DNA from: Aptenodytes patagonicus
Lineage: Eukaryota; Chordata; Aves; Sphenisciformes; Spheniscidae
NCBI RefSeq assembly: GCF_965638725.1
Contig: NC_134960.1
Coordinates: forward strand, 6,574,501 to 6,638,500
Reading direction: 5' to 3'
DNA: 64,000 bases
In this document: piece after piece, positions 22,301 through 34,465 of the stretch
How the letters are laid out: each line of letters starts with the position of its first letter
How positions within the stretch are numbered: position 1 is the first letter of the stretch
The notes under the pieces: model-generated
What the model saw: only the letters and a program-made list of their open reading frames with translations
Databases searched by the model: none
What the model was told of the DNA's origin: nothing
Program-made: the position numbers and the translations under genes

Positions 22301-25300
22301 TTGAGAAAAAAGGTCTTTGTTACAAGGATTAAAGCTCCTCTAGCAAAAGCTGTTGGAGATCCAACTCTAGTAATATGTTCCCTCAACAAAACAAAAAACC
22401 CGTGAAAAAGATCTGATTAGTCTGTGACAAAGACCACACTGATATACAAATAAAAATCTGAGATCAATGTGTGCTTCATAAGGCACAAAAAAAAAATTAA
22501 TCTCTTTAAAAGCTAGCAGAAGTAACAATGTAACGATATTTTGATGGAAGAAGAAGGGGAAGGGTAGAGATGATTGTGTATGTCACATCTCCCCCTTACT
22601 GAAGAACATGAGGATGACCTTGCATGTACACTGCCACACTTGCACTTAATTAACAGAAATACTGATGAATGCTTCTGGAGAATTTCTCAAAAACTTGCAT
22701 ACAGAACAACTTAGCACAGCATTACCTATATTTGGCTCATGATTTCTTATGAAACTGCAGAGGGAGAGAACCAACAGCTGAACCCATTAGCTGAATTCTA
22801 AACTTGAAAGTAGTATTTGTTTGCGTAATTAGAGGTGAGGCTGAACTGTGCTTAAAAATGATAAAAATTTTCAAATTTCAAATGGATTTGCTGGTACAAA
22901 GAGGACAGTGTCAGATCTTGAATGATAATCGTTACATGTTGTTTTTGCTTATCCCAAGTTCTAATCTCCAAGAAAAGCAGACTTATGAAAAATTAATAAC
23001 AGGCTTATCTGTAGTAGTATTTTTCTCTGTGGAATGTGGTGATGGTTGGATTGCTGGAAAAATATGTTAAGACTCATTTTGATCAGTGATATCCTTCTTC
23101 CCCTTCACCTGCAGGTAGTAAATACTCTGATACTAAAAAGCAACTTTAAGAGGGGAAGCATAAACACTTGCTGAATTAAATGTTGACAGAAGAGGCAGGA
23201 TTTAAATAAATGTTTTGTATAACGAAAACTTAAAACGTAGTGTTTGAAAAGCTGCTACCAAAGTTAACTGAAGCTGGTGTGTTTGAATTGCTGTTTGTAA
23301 CTGGTGCCATTCCTCTGGCTCAGCAGAAGCACGCAGAGCTATACTAACCTGTTTGAGCTGGACTTTGGGAAGTACTTTGAGACTGAAGTTAAAGCCTCTA
23401 TTCCTGAATGTTGTGGAGCTTCTGACCTTAAGTCTGAACTGTCACTTCTGTGTCTGGCACTTTATAAATGGGTTTTTGGCTGTCTTTAATTACCTGAACT
23501 GGAAACTGTATCACACTTTGCCTTTTCTGTTAGAAGGATCACAAGTGAAGAAGCTATTGCATAAAGATGGCAAAATATGAGGAACTGGTCTAATTTTTAT
23601 TAAATAGTGTAAATGTAGAAATAAGCAATAATTGACAATTTCTGTTTTTCTGAGATGTGTTATGATTCCTTTCCCTGTGTAGGCTTTGTTTATAAAGTCT
23701 CTCTCCCTTATCCTGTAAAATGATAAAAATAATACAAATTGTGGTCATCACCATGAAAGTGCCTTTCCTCACCTGTGTAACTACATACAGTTTCTAAATT
23801 CTGGAGGGCTAACCTCTTTCTGTAACTCATGTCACTTTTTCTATATTCTGCAGGATCAAAACCCTTCTCCTAATGTTCCTCGTGTTCCCGTTTCTGTCCC
23901 GGGCCCTGGCGTGGGTGCCCAGGCTCCCAATGTCTCCATGGCAGGTAACCACAGCAACCCACCTTATCTCAGCAATCAGCAGCAAGCGGCAGTGATGAAG
24001 CAACACCAAATGCTGATGGACCAGCAGAAGCAGAGGGAGCAGCAACAAAAGCACTTGCTCATGGAGCAACAGAAGCAGCAATTCCTAATGGAGCAGAGAC
24101 AGCAACATCTTCTGGCTGAGCAGGTGAGAGGGGCCAGCAGTCTTTTCTTCTTTGCACTGATTTGCTTTGGACTGAAACAGCATTTGAGATCTTGTCAAAT
24201 AGTTACTGCATTACAAAATAAGGAATGTAAACTGCAAGGCGCTTTGGTATTGTAAGTATAATTGCTGGTTTATATTTCTATAAAAGTAACCCAAACATAT
24301 AGCACTTGATTGCCGAGGCTTATTTTTTTCTGTTGTTACAAGGCACTGTGGTGAATGAAAATAATAAAACAGGTAGAATTGAGTAGTGTGAAAATGCAAG
24401 ACAGTACCTATGTGGAGAGAAGGTATCATACCAGCGATGGTGTAATTCTTTGTGAAAGAAGAAAGGCAAATGAAATCAGAACAAAAATACAATATAAGAT
24501 TGGGATACTGTTGATGTATTCCATAAAGCTTTAAAAATTGAAGCAATGAGCAAGGGACTCTGTAAGCTCATTGTGCCTTCTGCCTTTCTTCCATGTGAGA
24601 TGCACAGCAGTTTGTGTTTCAAATTTTAAAACATCTTTCACGTGTTTATTTGGGGAAAATAATTAGATGTCTGCATCCAACTTGCATCTTCTCCTGCCAA
24701 AATAATTTAACTCTGCTGTCCATCAGACTGCAGAAAGCTGCTTTAGCCTCTCTCAGGGAAATGGCCTCCTTGTGTGAATCTTTCTAAGCTTTAAAACTTT
24801 TGCAAGTCTTTCAGCCGGGAATTAGCCCAAAGGGCCTTATTCCTGTCATCGGTGCTTTTCTGCATTTTTAAAAGTCCATGCAGGCATGTTCCAGGCACTG
24901 GCACTGCACGTACAAATTACCAGTATCTGGTATGGAGGAAGGGGAAGATGAATTTTCAAAGAAGGTTTGTGAGACCCAGGGAGAACCTGGTATTCAGATC
25001 TTCTGGAAAAAGTGTAATGATCTGTACTGCTGAGAAGTTTTGTCTTTGAAGATAATGGGGGGGAGGGGGAGGGAAGAGCCATGGAAAGCATTGTCTTTGA
25101 GGATAATGGGAGGGGAAAAAAAAAAGAGCCAGTGGTTTAATGAAATAAAAAAGGTGAACTGCATTTATCCCTGAGAATTAATTTAAATTTTTATTTATTT
25201 TTATCTGGAGTCCTTCAACTGATAACAGTTGGGAATGTGTAATTTCCTTAATTTTCAGCACTGATAAAAGGTGATAAATCTCAATGTTCTCAACTTTAAA

Positions 25301-28300
25301 GTTGGGAGATGTTATCCTGGTAGAAAGATTTTTCACTGTAATAATAGTTTGGACAATAGAGATGGTGAGAGAAGGTCAGGCAATGGGGGTGTGTGGATAC
25401 CTTAGCTTTTAGCTAAGCAACTGTCCATCAGAAGCTTTATTTAAGAAGGAAATTATACAGTCTCCTCTGAACAGAAAATGTGAAATCTTGGTTGGGGAGC
25501 ACATTTTGAGGGGAAGAGGGTGGTAGAATCTGCAGTATTGCGAAGCCATGGCTGTGCCAAGTCCTAGCTAATGGCTTTTTTGATCGCTTAGAGACTTGTG
25601 TTAAAATTGAGGATTAGACTGAGGTGACAGAAAAGCCCCTTCAGTTCTTGACCCAGTGTAGATAAACATATAAGCATGTGCCTGGCAATGTCTTAAAGAA
25701 AATTGTATGAACATACATTAATATGTATTAGCAAAAATTACTAATCATTACTCTCCCAAAATGTTAACAAACAGGTACTCTTTGAAAGAAGGTGGGGAGA
25801 AAGGAAATATGGGGTGTTGGCATCCTGCTTGTACTTTTGCACCGCTGGTGAATGATTATTAGAGCTCATAGAGCTGTGGCTCAGTAGGTTCCCTTAGCTA
25901 AGTAATGGACCTAACACGTCAGACCTTGCTGAACAGTGGGGTGGTATATTAACAGGGTGGTAAGTAACATATCTCAAACAGTATTGAAATATTTTTTTTT
26001 TCCTCCCTATATGCTGCTGCTTAGCCAGCGTATGTTGCTGTAGTAAATACCCGTATTATGAAAATATTTTATTCCTGTCCTAGTTATGGTAACTACAACT
26101 AACTTGTACATCTTGCATCTCTGTATAGTGATACTGGGACTCTGATCCCAAATAAGGAGCAGCTTTGCTTTGGAGCTGAACAGGCTTGGATATTGCATTT
26201 GCCACATTTCTTGGCCTTGTGCTGCCCAGTCAAGCTAGATCTTGTTAGCATTCTAATTTGATACTTATTTCTTTGGATACACATGATACTGGATGTAGTT
26301 TTACAGAAAGATTTCCGAATCAGTTGATCTCTATTTTGCAGGACAATTATAGTTTCAGGTAGCTTCAGTGCCACTCCCTGCCACTCTGAAGCTTTTGTTT
26401 CTTTGCATTTGGTGTTCTGCATCTTGTTCTTTGCTTGGGTTTTTTTGGTGCCCCCCCCCCCCCCCCGCCAGGTTCTGCAGCTCTTGGTTTCTCTCAGAAC
26501 TATGGCATCTCTCTGGCTTCTGTGGTCAGCCTCTTTCAGGTTTGACTAGTCCTGCAAGTAGCAGGTCCTTTCTGTCAAGCAGCCTGCCCTCTTCATTCCT
26601 CTGCATGTCTCAACAGCTTCTTAGTTGTAGACGTTTCAAAAGGATGCTAGTAATGTGCATCTGCCTATTTGTTACATTGCACTAGTCTCTTCTTTAAAGG
26701 CTTATTGCTTGTGTCTTTACCCCAGTACTCTTGGAAGAGAATTTTTGTCCCCTTCTGTGCCTTGTGCAACTTTAGATAAGTAGGTAGTTGTGCATTACAT
26801 CACTACTTGGTTATCTCAGAATTTCAGTCCGGTTGAAGATATCTATGGAAGAAGAGCCAGAAATGCTATGCCTGATACGTTTCGTATTGTAAAAGCAGCC
26901 TGTTGGCTGTTTATGCTGTCAGGATCTCTGAGGGTACTGCTAGTGCATGTACATACACTCTCGACATTTCCCCTCAAGGTTTTAAACTTCCTTTTTTCCA
27001 AAAATTTCCTAATAGAAAATTTGCTTATTTTATTTTTCAAATGTTTTTATCATAAAGTAGGTATGGATTGAATGTGCTTTTAAAGAAGGAAGGTTATTTT
27101 GAATCATTAGTAGGGTTTGTTTCAATTGATTGTTAAGAAAATGGTTTTGAACAGTCGTAATAAAACTTGTATAGCTTCTGTTATAAATTTAGTTCTGCAG
27201 TTTTCCATAATCTTCGAGGAAAACCTGTGGTATATAAGGGTTTGTGTATAGCTTTTTCATTTTTGAAAACAAGGGCTAGAAAATATTTACACGTTCAGTT
27301 TTTACTTTTCCGTGTAACATTGTCGATATCTATGACTTGTACTTTGATTTCCAGAGAGAGGTCTAAAATAAATTGATCTGAGGGTAAAGAGCAAAAAAGT
27401 ATGTGTGAATTTTTTTGTGCACACTCACTTTTGCTCTTTTTGTACCTGTTAGTGTTTTTAGAGTATTGCTAAAAATGCCTGTTGATCATGTTATTGATTA
27501 AAAGACTAACATCTCAGATTTTCAATGTTTTAAAGGCTTGAGACGTGCATTGCAATAACTCTTGTAATGTGTGCTGTTGTCCTGTTGTCTGAGTTCCTAG
27601 TCTTGTCACTCATCAGATTAAACTGACTGTTTGAACCTTGAGAACAAAGGTCTAAAGTGACTTTAAGGCTGCAGAAGCCCCTTTAGTTACCAGCTCTGCA
27701 TAAAAGTATGCAGATAGCTTGTTTTTATCCAAGATAGTCACCCTTGGAAAAAGCTTGACTTGTTTTCTGATTGTCTTGCATTGGACCTTTCCTAGGAGAA
27801 ACAGCGGCAGCAGCAAGAGCAACAGCTGCAGCGTCATCTGACTCGACCACCTCCCCAGTATCAGGATCAACCGCAGAATCTGTACCAGCAACAGGTTGGA
27901 CAGTTCACAGGTAAGTAAACATGGCAATTGAAATAATGGCAGAAAAAATACCAGGAGTAAAAAACAAGGTGTCTTCAAATTTCCTGGATTGGATAGCTTT
28001 TAATTAATTTATTACAACATCTTTCCACGTCACTGTGCCTTAATACTTTTAGACCTGTACTCTGATTCAGTTGCAAATTAACAGCTTCCCCTGTCCCAGA
28101 TATCTGGGACAACTTAAGCTTCTGATTCTTAATATTGCTTTGGAAATGGGTAAAATTCTTAAGTACCTTCATTGTTCTAAAGGCCTTTTTATACTACCAT
28201 TTCCTTTTACAGTTTGTGAAGTCTTCTTAACTTTCATATATTGGGATTCATGTTTTTTTTCTGAAGCCTAACATCACTACTGCTTGAATCTATCACAGGC

Positions 28301-31048
28301 CCTCATTAAAGAAAAATAAGTGATGTATTATTTCTCTCATCTGCTAGGATGAGTTTAAAATTTAATATTCTTATCCCTGCTACCTTTAGAAGGGAATGCA
28401 ATTTCAATTTTCTTCATTACATGTTAGGGTCCTACATGTTTTATTTTTTGTAGAAGCAGCAGCTTGGTATGTCTTCAGTGATAAATAAAAGATGTTGTTA
28501 CCGTTAAGCTGGAATAGCTTCATGAATGTGGAACAACTAGAGAACAGTAAAAACTCATCTCCTTGCCTGAAAAATCCTTACTTAACAGGGCATCAAGAAG
28601 CCACTTGTCTTTTTTCATAAACCTAGAGTACAGAAAAAGTGCTTATTCCCTTGTTTTGTTTCCTTACTCGTTATGTTCCCACAGAAATAAATACTGAAGG
28701 GAAAAGATGCAAATAGAAATGTGATACCCTAATTCTGACAGTGTTCGTGACTGTGCCATGTCTAGTAGCGCTGTGACTGGGTTTTGTTACTTAGCTGAAA
28801 AAACTTGATACCAATAGAAAAGGATTGTGTGTTAACACAGTGATCAGAAGCATCCTTCAAATACTGCACTGAAGCTTTTTTCCTCCTGCCACTTCTCTAC
28901 AGAAATACAGTAGTACACCTGTTAGAAATAGACTATGTTTTGCTATAATGAACATCAGCACTATTAAAATTATTTGTGTTGATTGTAACTGTTTTTTGCA
29001 TCTTAAATCCCGGTATGTGTACTACCTCTTCACTGTAGTGTTCCAGTAAGACTCTTCCCCCACCCATCCACCCCCCCGCAACACTGGTGTTTTTATGGTG
29101 TCCTTTGTTGATAATTAATTAAATATAATTTGAATTATATTTGAATGCATTTGAATAAAATTATATTTGAATAAAATTTGAATTAATAATAATGGAGAGC
29201 CAATATTCCTCAGCTATCTTAAACTATGAAAAAATTCTGCAGCTTACTTTTTGGTTTGAAGGTAGAGAAAGTACTAGTGTAGGTAGGTTTTCCTTGGCCG
29301 ACTGTAAGAAGTGGGGGGGATTATATGCATTACACTTCACAGTGCTTTTCTATTCTTTTTTTTTTTTTTTGCTTTAAGTAGGGGGCTGTTTCTTCTACAG
29401 GAAGAAACTCTTACTCAGAATTTACAAGAACAAAGGACTTTTTTTGGTTTGCTGAGAAGAGACTTATTTTTGCAAATCATCTTACTTGGTTATCAGCATT
29501 GCATCTTAACATAGCGAATATTTCATTGTGGAAATGCAAAAGATACTTGACCAAAAATTTCTGAAAGTTATAGAAAAAAAATTCTGGAACTGGGAAAACG
29601 CAGGACTGGAAACCCTACAGTTGTACAATAAGAGATATACAGTGTATGCACAGAATAACTGACAATGTGTGTATGCAGTAAGTGGTATTTTTTAACAGCC
29701 TAGCAAATTGTGCATGCACTTCAAAGTATGTGTGTATACCTTTGTTCACAAATATGTATGAGTCTTGCCTTTGAAGTCTAATTTTTTTTTAAATTGATGA
29801 TGCTGAACTCTTAGAAGTGGTATTCAGATTTTTTTAGGACATTGGCATATCTGTGTTTGAGATCAAGGTGGGGGTGCTAACTGGAGCAACAATTGACACA
29901 CTTTTAATTAAAGTACTGCTGTCTGTGTGTTGGTTGCATAGGTTGGTTTATACAAATGCAGCTGCACCTCCGTTCTGGATTATGGTGTCTACAAGCCTAG
30001 CTTGGCTCTGGTTGAACCAAGGTATTTAACGTACAAAATATTTCTGTGTATTTCAGGGTCATCTTCAGCCATGCCTGGGGTCAGTAATTTAGGACAGTCC
30101 AGCTCCAGTAGTCCACGGATGTTTCCTCAGACCCAGAACATGATTCAGATGGGACCTGGACACAGTTCTGTTCCTCCACTCCAGTCGGGCTCCAGTCAGC
30201 AGGATCGGGGGGTGACTCAGTATACCAATATGCAAAACATCCAGCGAGGGGGATTATACAACTTGGCGTCTGGTATGACACAGATGGTTCCCCAGCATGC
30301 AACACAAAGTGCCAATGGACAGCCACCGATGCAGAGACAAGGCAGCTTGGGCCAGGGTGCTGCCGTTCCTGCTGGGTATGGGCAGAATACCTTAGCAAAC
30401 TCAAGTATTTCTCAGCAGCACAATAAAGGTGCACTGAATCCAACCTTATCTAAGCCACAGATGGCAAGAGTACCAGCTGCTATGGGGGCTCAAAATCCAT
30501 CTTGGCAGCACCAAGGTATCCCTAATATTAACAACCAGACACAAGCAAACAGTGGCTTAGGACCATTTACTGCCAGCTCCTCTTTCCACATGCAGCAAAC
30601 TCATCTAAAGATGGCCAACCAACAGTTTGCCCAAGGAATGCCTCAGGTAAGCCTAAGCACCAGCAGACCGATGACCTCTATGAATGCTGCCGTCTCTGGG
30701 CAGATGTTGTCATCATCTTTAGGCGCGCAGCAGCGGACAAACCCACCTACACAACAGCAGGTACCCTCACAGCAAGTCTTGCCGGGCATGAACCAGACAG
30801 TTCCAGATCTGAATGCTTTCAACCAGAATCCAAATCAGCAAATGCCCAACAGAGGTAATCTGCACTGTAGTCAAGGGTACCCTGTGAGGACAACCAGTCA
30901 AGAGCTACCTTTTGCCTACAGCGGCCAGTCGGGCAATAATGGACTTCAGAACTTAACTGGTGACACAGATCTGATAGACTCTTTGCTGAAAAACAGGACT
31001 TCAGAGGAGTGGATGAATGATTTGGATGAGTTGTTAGGAACTCATTAA
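9975..31048 (+). CDS. MAML1: Mastermind-like protein 1, complete (about 1051 aa)
   Basis: MAML1 is the nuclear coactivator that binds the groove formed by Notch intracellular domain and RBPJ, then recruits p300 and CDK8. Five exons join in frame: 9975-10343, 20090-21499, 23854-24123, 27796-27910 and 30057-31048. The product is 1051 residues, against 1016 for human as I recall it. Exon 1 holds the basic helical Notch/RBPJ-binding region (RHSAVMERLRRRIELCRRHH, then SPERLELER). Exon 2 holds SPQNGDQQNGYGD and the acidic p300-binding segment with DLNLNEQEWKELIEELN. Exon 3 is Gln-rich. Exon 5 ends with the conserved LIDSLLKNRTSEEW tail. I chose the ATG at 9975 because MVLPPCPMAEF matches the family start; the Met at codon 8 (9996) is an alternative. 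Paralogues MAML2 and MAML3 fit less well. Confidence 0.96.
18131..18225 (+). repeat. Relic resembling the MIR/CORE-SINE core
   Basis: The segment TGACCTTGGGCAAGTTACTC (18141-18160) followed by cttcggttttccc (18173-18185) and aatggga (18216-18222) matches, in order and orientation, the conserved core of MIR as I remember it. The rest is highly diverged, as expected of an ancient copy. I did not see a tRNA-like head. Confidence 0.6.
19631..19660. repeat. Near-perfect 30-bp palindrome
   Basis: Positions 19635-19656 form a perfect 22-bp palindrome (AGACTGCTTTA and its complement, no loop). Four more bases on each side continue it with one mismatch. Confidence 0.9.
20090..21499 (+). CDS. MAML1: MAML1 exon 2, p300-binding region
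   Basis: Encodes residues 124-593 (470 codons). It starts QLHETVKRKLDSA and contains ELKQEPVDDLPCMI and NRSVPDEDMKDLFNEDFEEK. It is Ser/Gln/Asn-rich and ends HSQ at GTGAAT. The acceptor reads CAGCAG, so the first Gln may be optional. Confidence 0.95.
21500..23853 (+). other. MAML1: MAML1 intron 2
   Basis: A 2.35-kb AT-rich intron with no exon I can support. AATAAA occurs at 22449-22454 and 23205-23210. Confidence 0.85.
23854..24123 (+). CDS. MAML1: MAML1 exon 3, Gln-rich
   Basis: Ninety codons (residues 594-683) from DQNPSPNVPRVPVS through AAVMKQHQMLMDQQKQREQ to HLLAEQ. The Gln-rich helix-prone segment is characteristic of MAML proteins. Confidence 0.95.
25040..25130 (+). repeat. Two-copy tandem duplication, unit about 50 bp
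   Basis: The block ttgtctttgaagataatggg ... agagcc (25040-25080) recurs at 25091-25130 as ttgtctttgaggataatggg ... agagcc. The offset is 50-51 bases, with differences in the internal G- and A-rich runs. Confidence 0.85.
26451..26466 (+). repeat. Poly-C homopolymer (16 C)
   Basis: An uninterrupted C run in MAML1 intron 3. Confidence 0.9.
27796..27910 (+). CDS. MAML1: MAML1 exon 4
   Basis: Encodes EKQRQQQEQQLQRHLTRPPP and QYQDQPQNLYQQQVGQFT plus one base of a split Gly codon. The donor is GTAAGT. Confidence 0.95.
27911..30056 (+). other. MAML1: MAML1 intron 4
   Basis: A 2.1-kb intron with an AT-rich imperfect repeat at 29111-29192 and a T run near 29357-29370. No exon is visible. Confidence 0.85.
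29111..29192 (+). repeat. AT-rich imperfect tandem repeat
   Basis: Repeated variants of TATATTTGAATAAAAT and TAATTTGAATTA over about 80 bases. Confidence 0.65.
30057..31048 (+). CDS. MAML1: MAML1 exon 5, C-terminal activation region
   Basis: Encodes residues 722-1051, beginning GSSSAMPGVSNLG and ending at TAA 31046-31048. It contains FHMQQTHLKMANQQF, the conserved CSQGYPVRTTSQELPFAYSG and the acidic LIDSLLKNRTSEEW terminus needed for strong transactivation in the family. Confidence 0.96.
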
Positions 31049-33969
31049 AATGGGGCCGGGGGTGGGGGTTCTACTTTTTTAATTATTTCATGAAATATTA
31101 ACAACACTTGGACCAAAAAACCTGTGGCATTGAGGAGACTTGCAGGCATTAGAGGTAAATGGTTGGGAAAGGGACTGGAGCTGCTTCTCAATGAGTGTTG
31201 ATACATGGTAATGGCGCACCAAGCAGGTCTGCAGGAACAGTGCGCTTTATCTTGGTGTCTCTAAGGAGTCGCACACTTGAACAGGTCAAAAAAAATTGTG
31301 TGCGTCCTAGCCAGCCTTTCAGAAATCTCACTTGCAGTGTTCTAAAATTAAATTTTTTAATTATTTAAGAATAAAACGAAATTCCACAGAAATAGTGCAG
31401 AAAGAAAGCAAATAGTTGCACAAATTGTGTTTAGGGCTTAGTCTCCTGCAGCTATTACTTGCAATCATTATTTGTTCATAGCTTGACATGCTATTATAGT
31501 ACTGTCCATCAGACTTCTGACTTTTTATTTGAGAAGAGGCTGTATGCACCTGAGTATGCTTGCAAAATGTTTTGAATTCTTTTCCCCATCGCTGAAGCAT
31601 GTGCCTGTACTCTCAATAAGCAAGTGATATTTCACAGTAAATATTTCTAGATGCTGGTGATAGATGAAAGAAAGTATTAAAACCTGGCCAGTTAGTCTAG
31701 GTAGTCATCTTAATAGATTGTAGTCTTTTAAGCTGCAGTTTGCACTCTGTTGTAGAGAGGCACAGTTCTTGGCTTATACCTTGCTGTGTTTAAAGGGGGA
31801 ATTTCTTATGGGAGAACTTAAAAACTATAGTAGGTCTAACATGAATTGTAAAGCCATTTACTTTGCACCTGTTTCTTCATAACTTATTTCCAAAGGTAGT
31901 TGTATTTAAATGAAGGCTTTGCTTCATGACAGCTCATCTAGTTTTCTTTGTTGTAAAAAGTAAAACTAACTTCTGAGATCAGTTCATTCCCCAAAGTTAG
32001 CAGTGACTCAATGAGCACAAGACTTTGTCACTTCAGGATAAAAACGAGGAAAAAAGAATTTGGCTGAGAGGTGAAAAGTCCTTGTCAGCAATAATAGCAC
32101 AGGCAGCCTGGGAGAATACTTGTGTCAGGGTTGCTCCAATATGGAAGTCTCCCCCTTTAAAACTTTTTTTTTTTAATACTGGGTTATGAGTTTGATAATC
32201 TTTCTATAGACTGGTGGATTTACTTCTTTAATATCCCTTGAAGCAAATGCTGGTTCTTCAGCTCAGCCCAAGGAGACCTCTTCTGTTGGGGTCAGTCCCA
32301 GAAAGGACAAAAAACACAATGGGAACAGTCAGTGTTCCGAAGTCCTTACCTTCTACCAAAAAAATCCCCTATCCACCAACAAACCACCTTGCCTTAACCT
32401 TTATTTTAAAATGAAAATAAAGTTGAAAGCTTTTGTTTTAAATGCACAAATACCTCTTCCCTTTTAAATCCACTTTTTTTGGAAAACTCCTTTGAACGTT
32501 CTAACCAAACCCAGCATTGTGATTTAAAAGCAATTTCCTTCAACACAGACTGGCTTCTTCAGGAGTTTTCTGCACTGCAGAGATGCGTGAGAGAGGGTTT
32601 TTTCCAGAGTGGGTGAAGGGAAGTGAAGGATATCATTGATTTAGAAGAAGGAAAATATTTTACTGTATCTGCAGCTCCTTTATGAGACAATTTGCACTTT
32701 TAAAAACTGCTTTTTAACACTAATACTTTAACCCTTTCCAAATATGCATGGAACATGGTTTGTCCAGCACACTTACCTAGTGTGGATGAATTACGCTCTG
32801 TCGAACAGATTTGATATTCTATCATGTTGAACTGTTGGTGAAAGATGTACATTGATCAGTGGATCCCACCGTTCAATAGTGGATGAAACTTCACTGAAGC
32901 AGACTTAATCCCTCGTATTGCTTTTGAAAAGATTACCTAAAGATTGTCTTTGGATGGGAAGACGAAGGTGTTAGTGACTTTGGTTGTTGACACTTCTGAT
33001 ATTTTCTAGAATAAGTAGTTGAGATGCAAATAACTGATGCTAACTTTTCTTATACTGGCAATCTAAGAAAAGAGCTAGTGAGTTTGGTTTACTATTAAGT
33101 TAAACCAAAAACTGGTCCAAGGTAAGTGTCATTAGAAGAGTATAGATATAAACTAGCAGTGGCAGGGGAAGGAGTGTTTGCTGTATTTTTATTTTTAAGG
33201 GTTAACTTTGCACCAGTGTGCCTTCCCTTCCTGTTGGGGGTGCTTGGGACCTCATAATTTCAAGTGACATCATTCAGTGTCACTAGTTTTTTCTCCCCCT
33301 TACAAACACTTGAGAGAAATAACAGGGTAGTAGGATTCAGCTTTTCTTTCTTCCCTGTTTAGGTTGTGGTGAAATCTGCTATGTTTTCCAGTAGATTTTG
33401 CACACAGGCTTTGTTCTGAATAAGTCAAAATACAATCCATCCAGTTGTGATTTCTTAATTGGAGGAAAAGAACATCTGCTGTTTGCATTATTACTACCAA
33501 AAAGGCAATCCAGCTAAATGTCCAGGAAAACGCAGATGTACTCTTTCCTCCACTGTTTCTGGAAGCTAAGGTGGATATTGCCCTGCTTGACCAGAGGGTT
33601 TGTTCAGGAAGGTAGCTGGATTTGATGACAGGGCCTTTTCATGGTACTGTTGAACTAAAATTAAGTGTGATTTTAGGCAAACTGGCTTATAATGCCCATT
33701 GGTCTTCGTATGTGAACAGGATCCAAACAGCATTTAACCTGATAGAAAAAACAGCCCTCGCTTCTGGCTTTGGTCCCTGTCCACATAATGCGATCAGACT
33801 GTTGGAAAAACGGTGTCACTGTAACAAAGTCGAAACAGTTCATTGGAAATGAAAATACGGTTGAGATGTACATAGGTGCATGGGTAGGGCTGGGCTTTGC
33901 CTTTATGCCCTTTACCATGTAGCTGTCTATATATGCACTTGGGCTTTCCATTTGCTGCAGCTTCAGAGC

Positions 33970-33975
33970 AATAAA
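33970..33975 (+). promoter_or_regulatory. MAML1: MAML1 poly(A) signal (AATAAA)
   Basis: Canonical hexamer about 2.9 kb after the stop. Confidence 0.4.
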
Positions 33976-34146
33976 ATGTATCTCCCCTGAACTGTACCTA
34001 GCCAGCCGCCCATGGCTTTATTTATAAACTGCGGTTTTGGTTGGGTAGGAAAGGTGAGTGTGTCACTGTGCAACATCCACTGCCTTCCAAAAACCACGAT
34101 TCAATTGAAAAGGGTGCTCAAAATTTTGTTATACACATTTCCTTTG

Positions 34147-34156
34147 TGTAAATAAA
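34147..34156 (+). promoter_or_regulatory. MAML1: MAML1 poly(A) signal overlapping a Pumilio-type motif
   Basis: TGTAAATA (34147-34154) fits the UGUANAUA Pumilio consensus and overlaps AATAAA at 34151-34156. Confidence 0.45.
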
Positions 34157-34436
34157 TGTTTACAATTTTATATTAAAGATTTGAATAAGAGTTAGATCTT
34201 CTGACTGTATATTTTTTACTTTTTATAGATTTTAAAACTATAATTCTTTATATATGTGTTTGGGGGTATTATGGTAAGTTTTATGCTTGTAAATGGAGAA
34301 CAGTTGAATTTGATGCTAACCTTTATGAATTTTTGTCATTGAAATGTATAAAGAGTCCATTAATCCCCTTATTCTTTTACTACAATTACTGGTGCACACC
34401 AAAAAGAAATCCTTCACTTCTGTTTTATCATTATAA

Positions 34437-34442
34437 AATAAA
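34437..34442 (+). promoter_or_regulatory. MAML1: MAML1 distal poly(A) signal (AATAAA)
   Basis: Hexamer in ttataaaataaatattttg, followed by a GT-rich stretch (tggtgtgactttata). Confidence 0.5.
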
Positions 34443-34465
34443 TATTTTGCTAGTGTATTAAACAT

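Larger units (their letters stand above)
24124..27795 (+). other. MAML1: MAML1 intron 3
   Basis: A 3.7-kb intron. It contains a short tandem duplication (25040-25130) and a 16-C homopolymer (26451-26466). No coding exon is visible. Confidence 0.85.
31049..34465 (+). other. MAML1: MAML1 3' untranslated region
   Basis: About 3.4 kb of non-coding AT-rich sequence with AATAAA at 31370, 32416, 33970, 34151 and 34437. A T/G-rich element follows the last one. I place the end shortly after the 34437 signal, but 34151 is also plausible. Confidence 0.6.
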
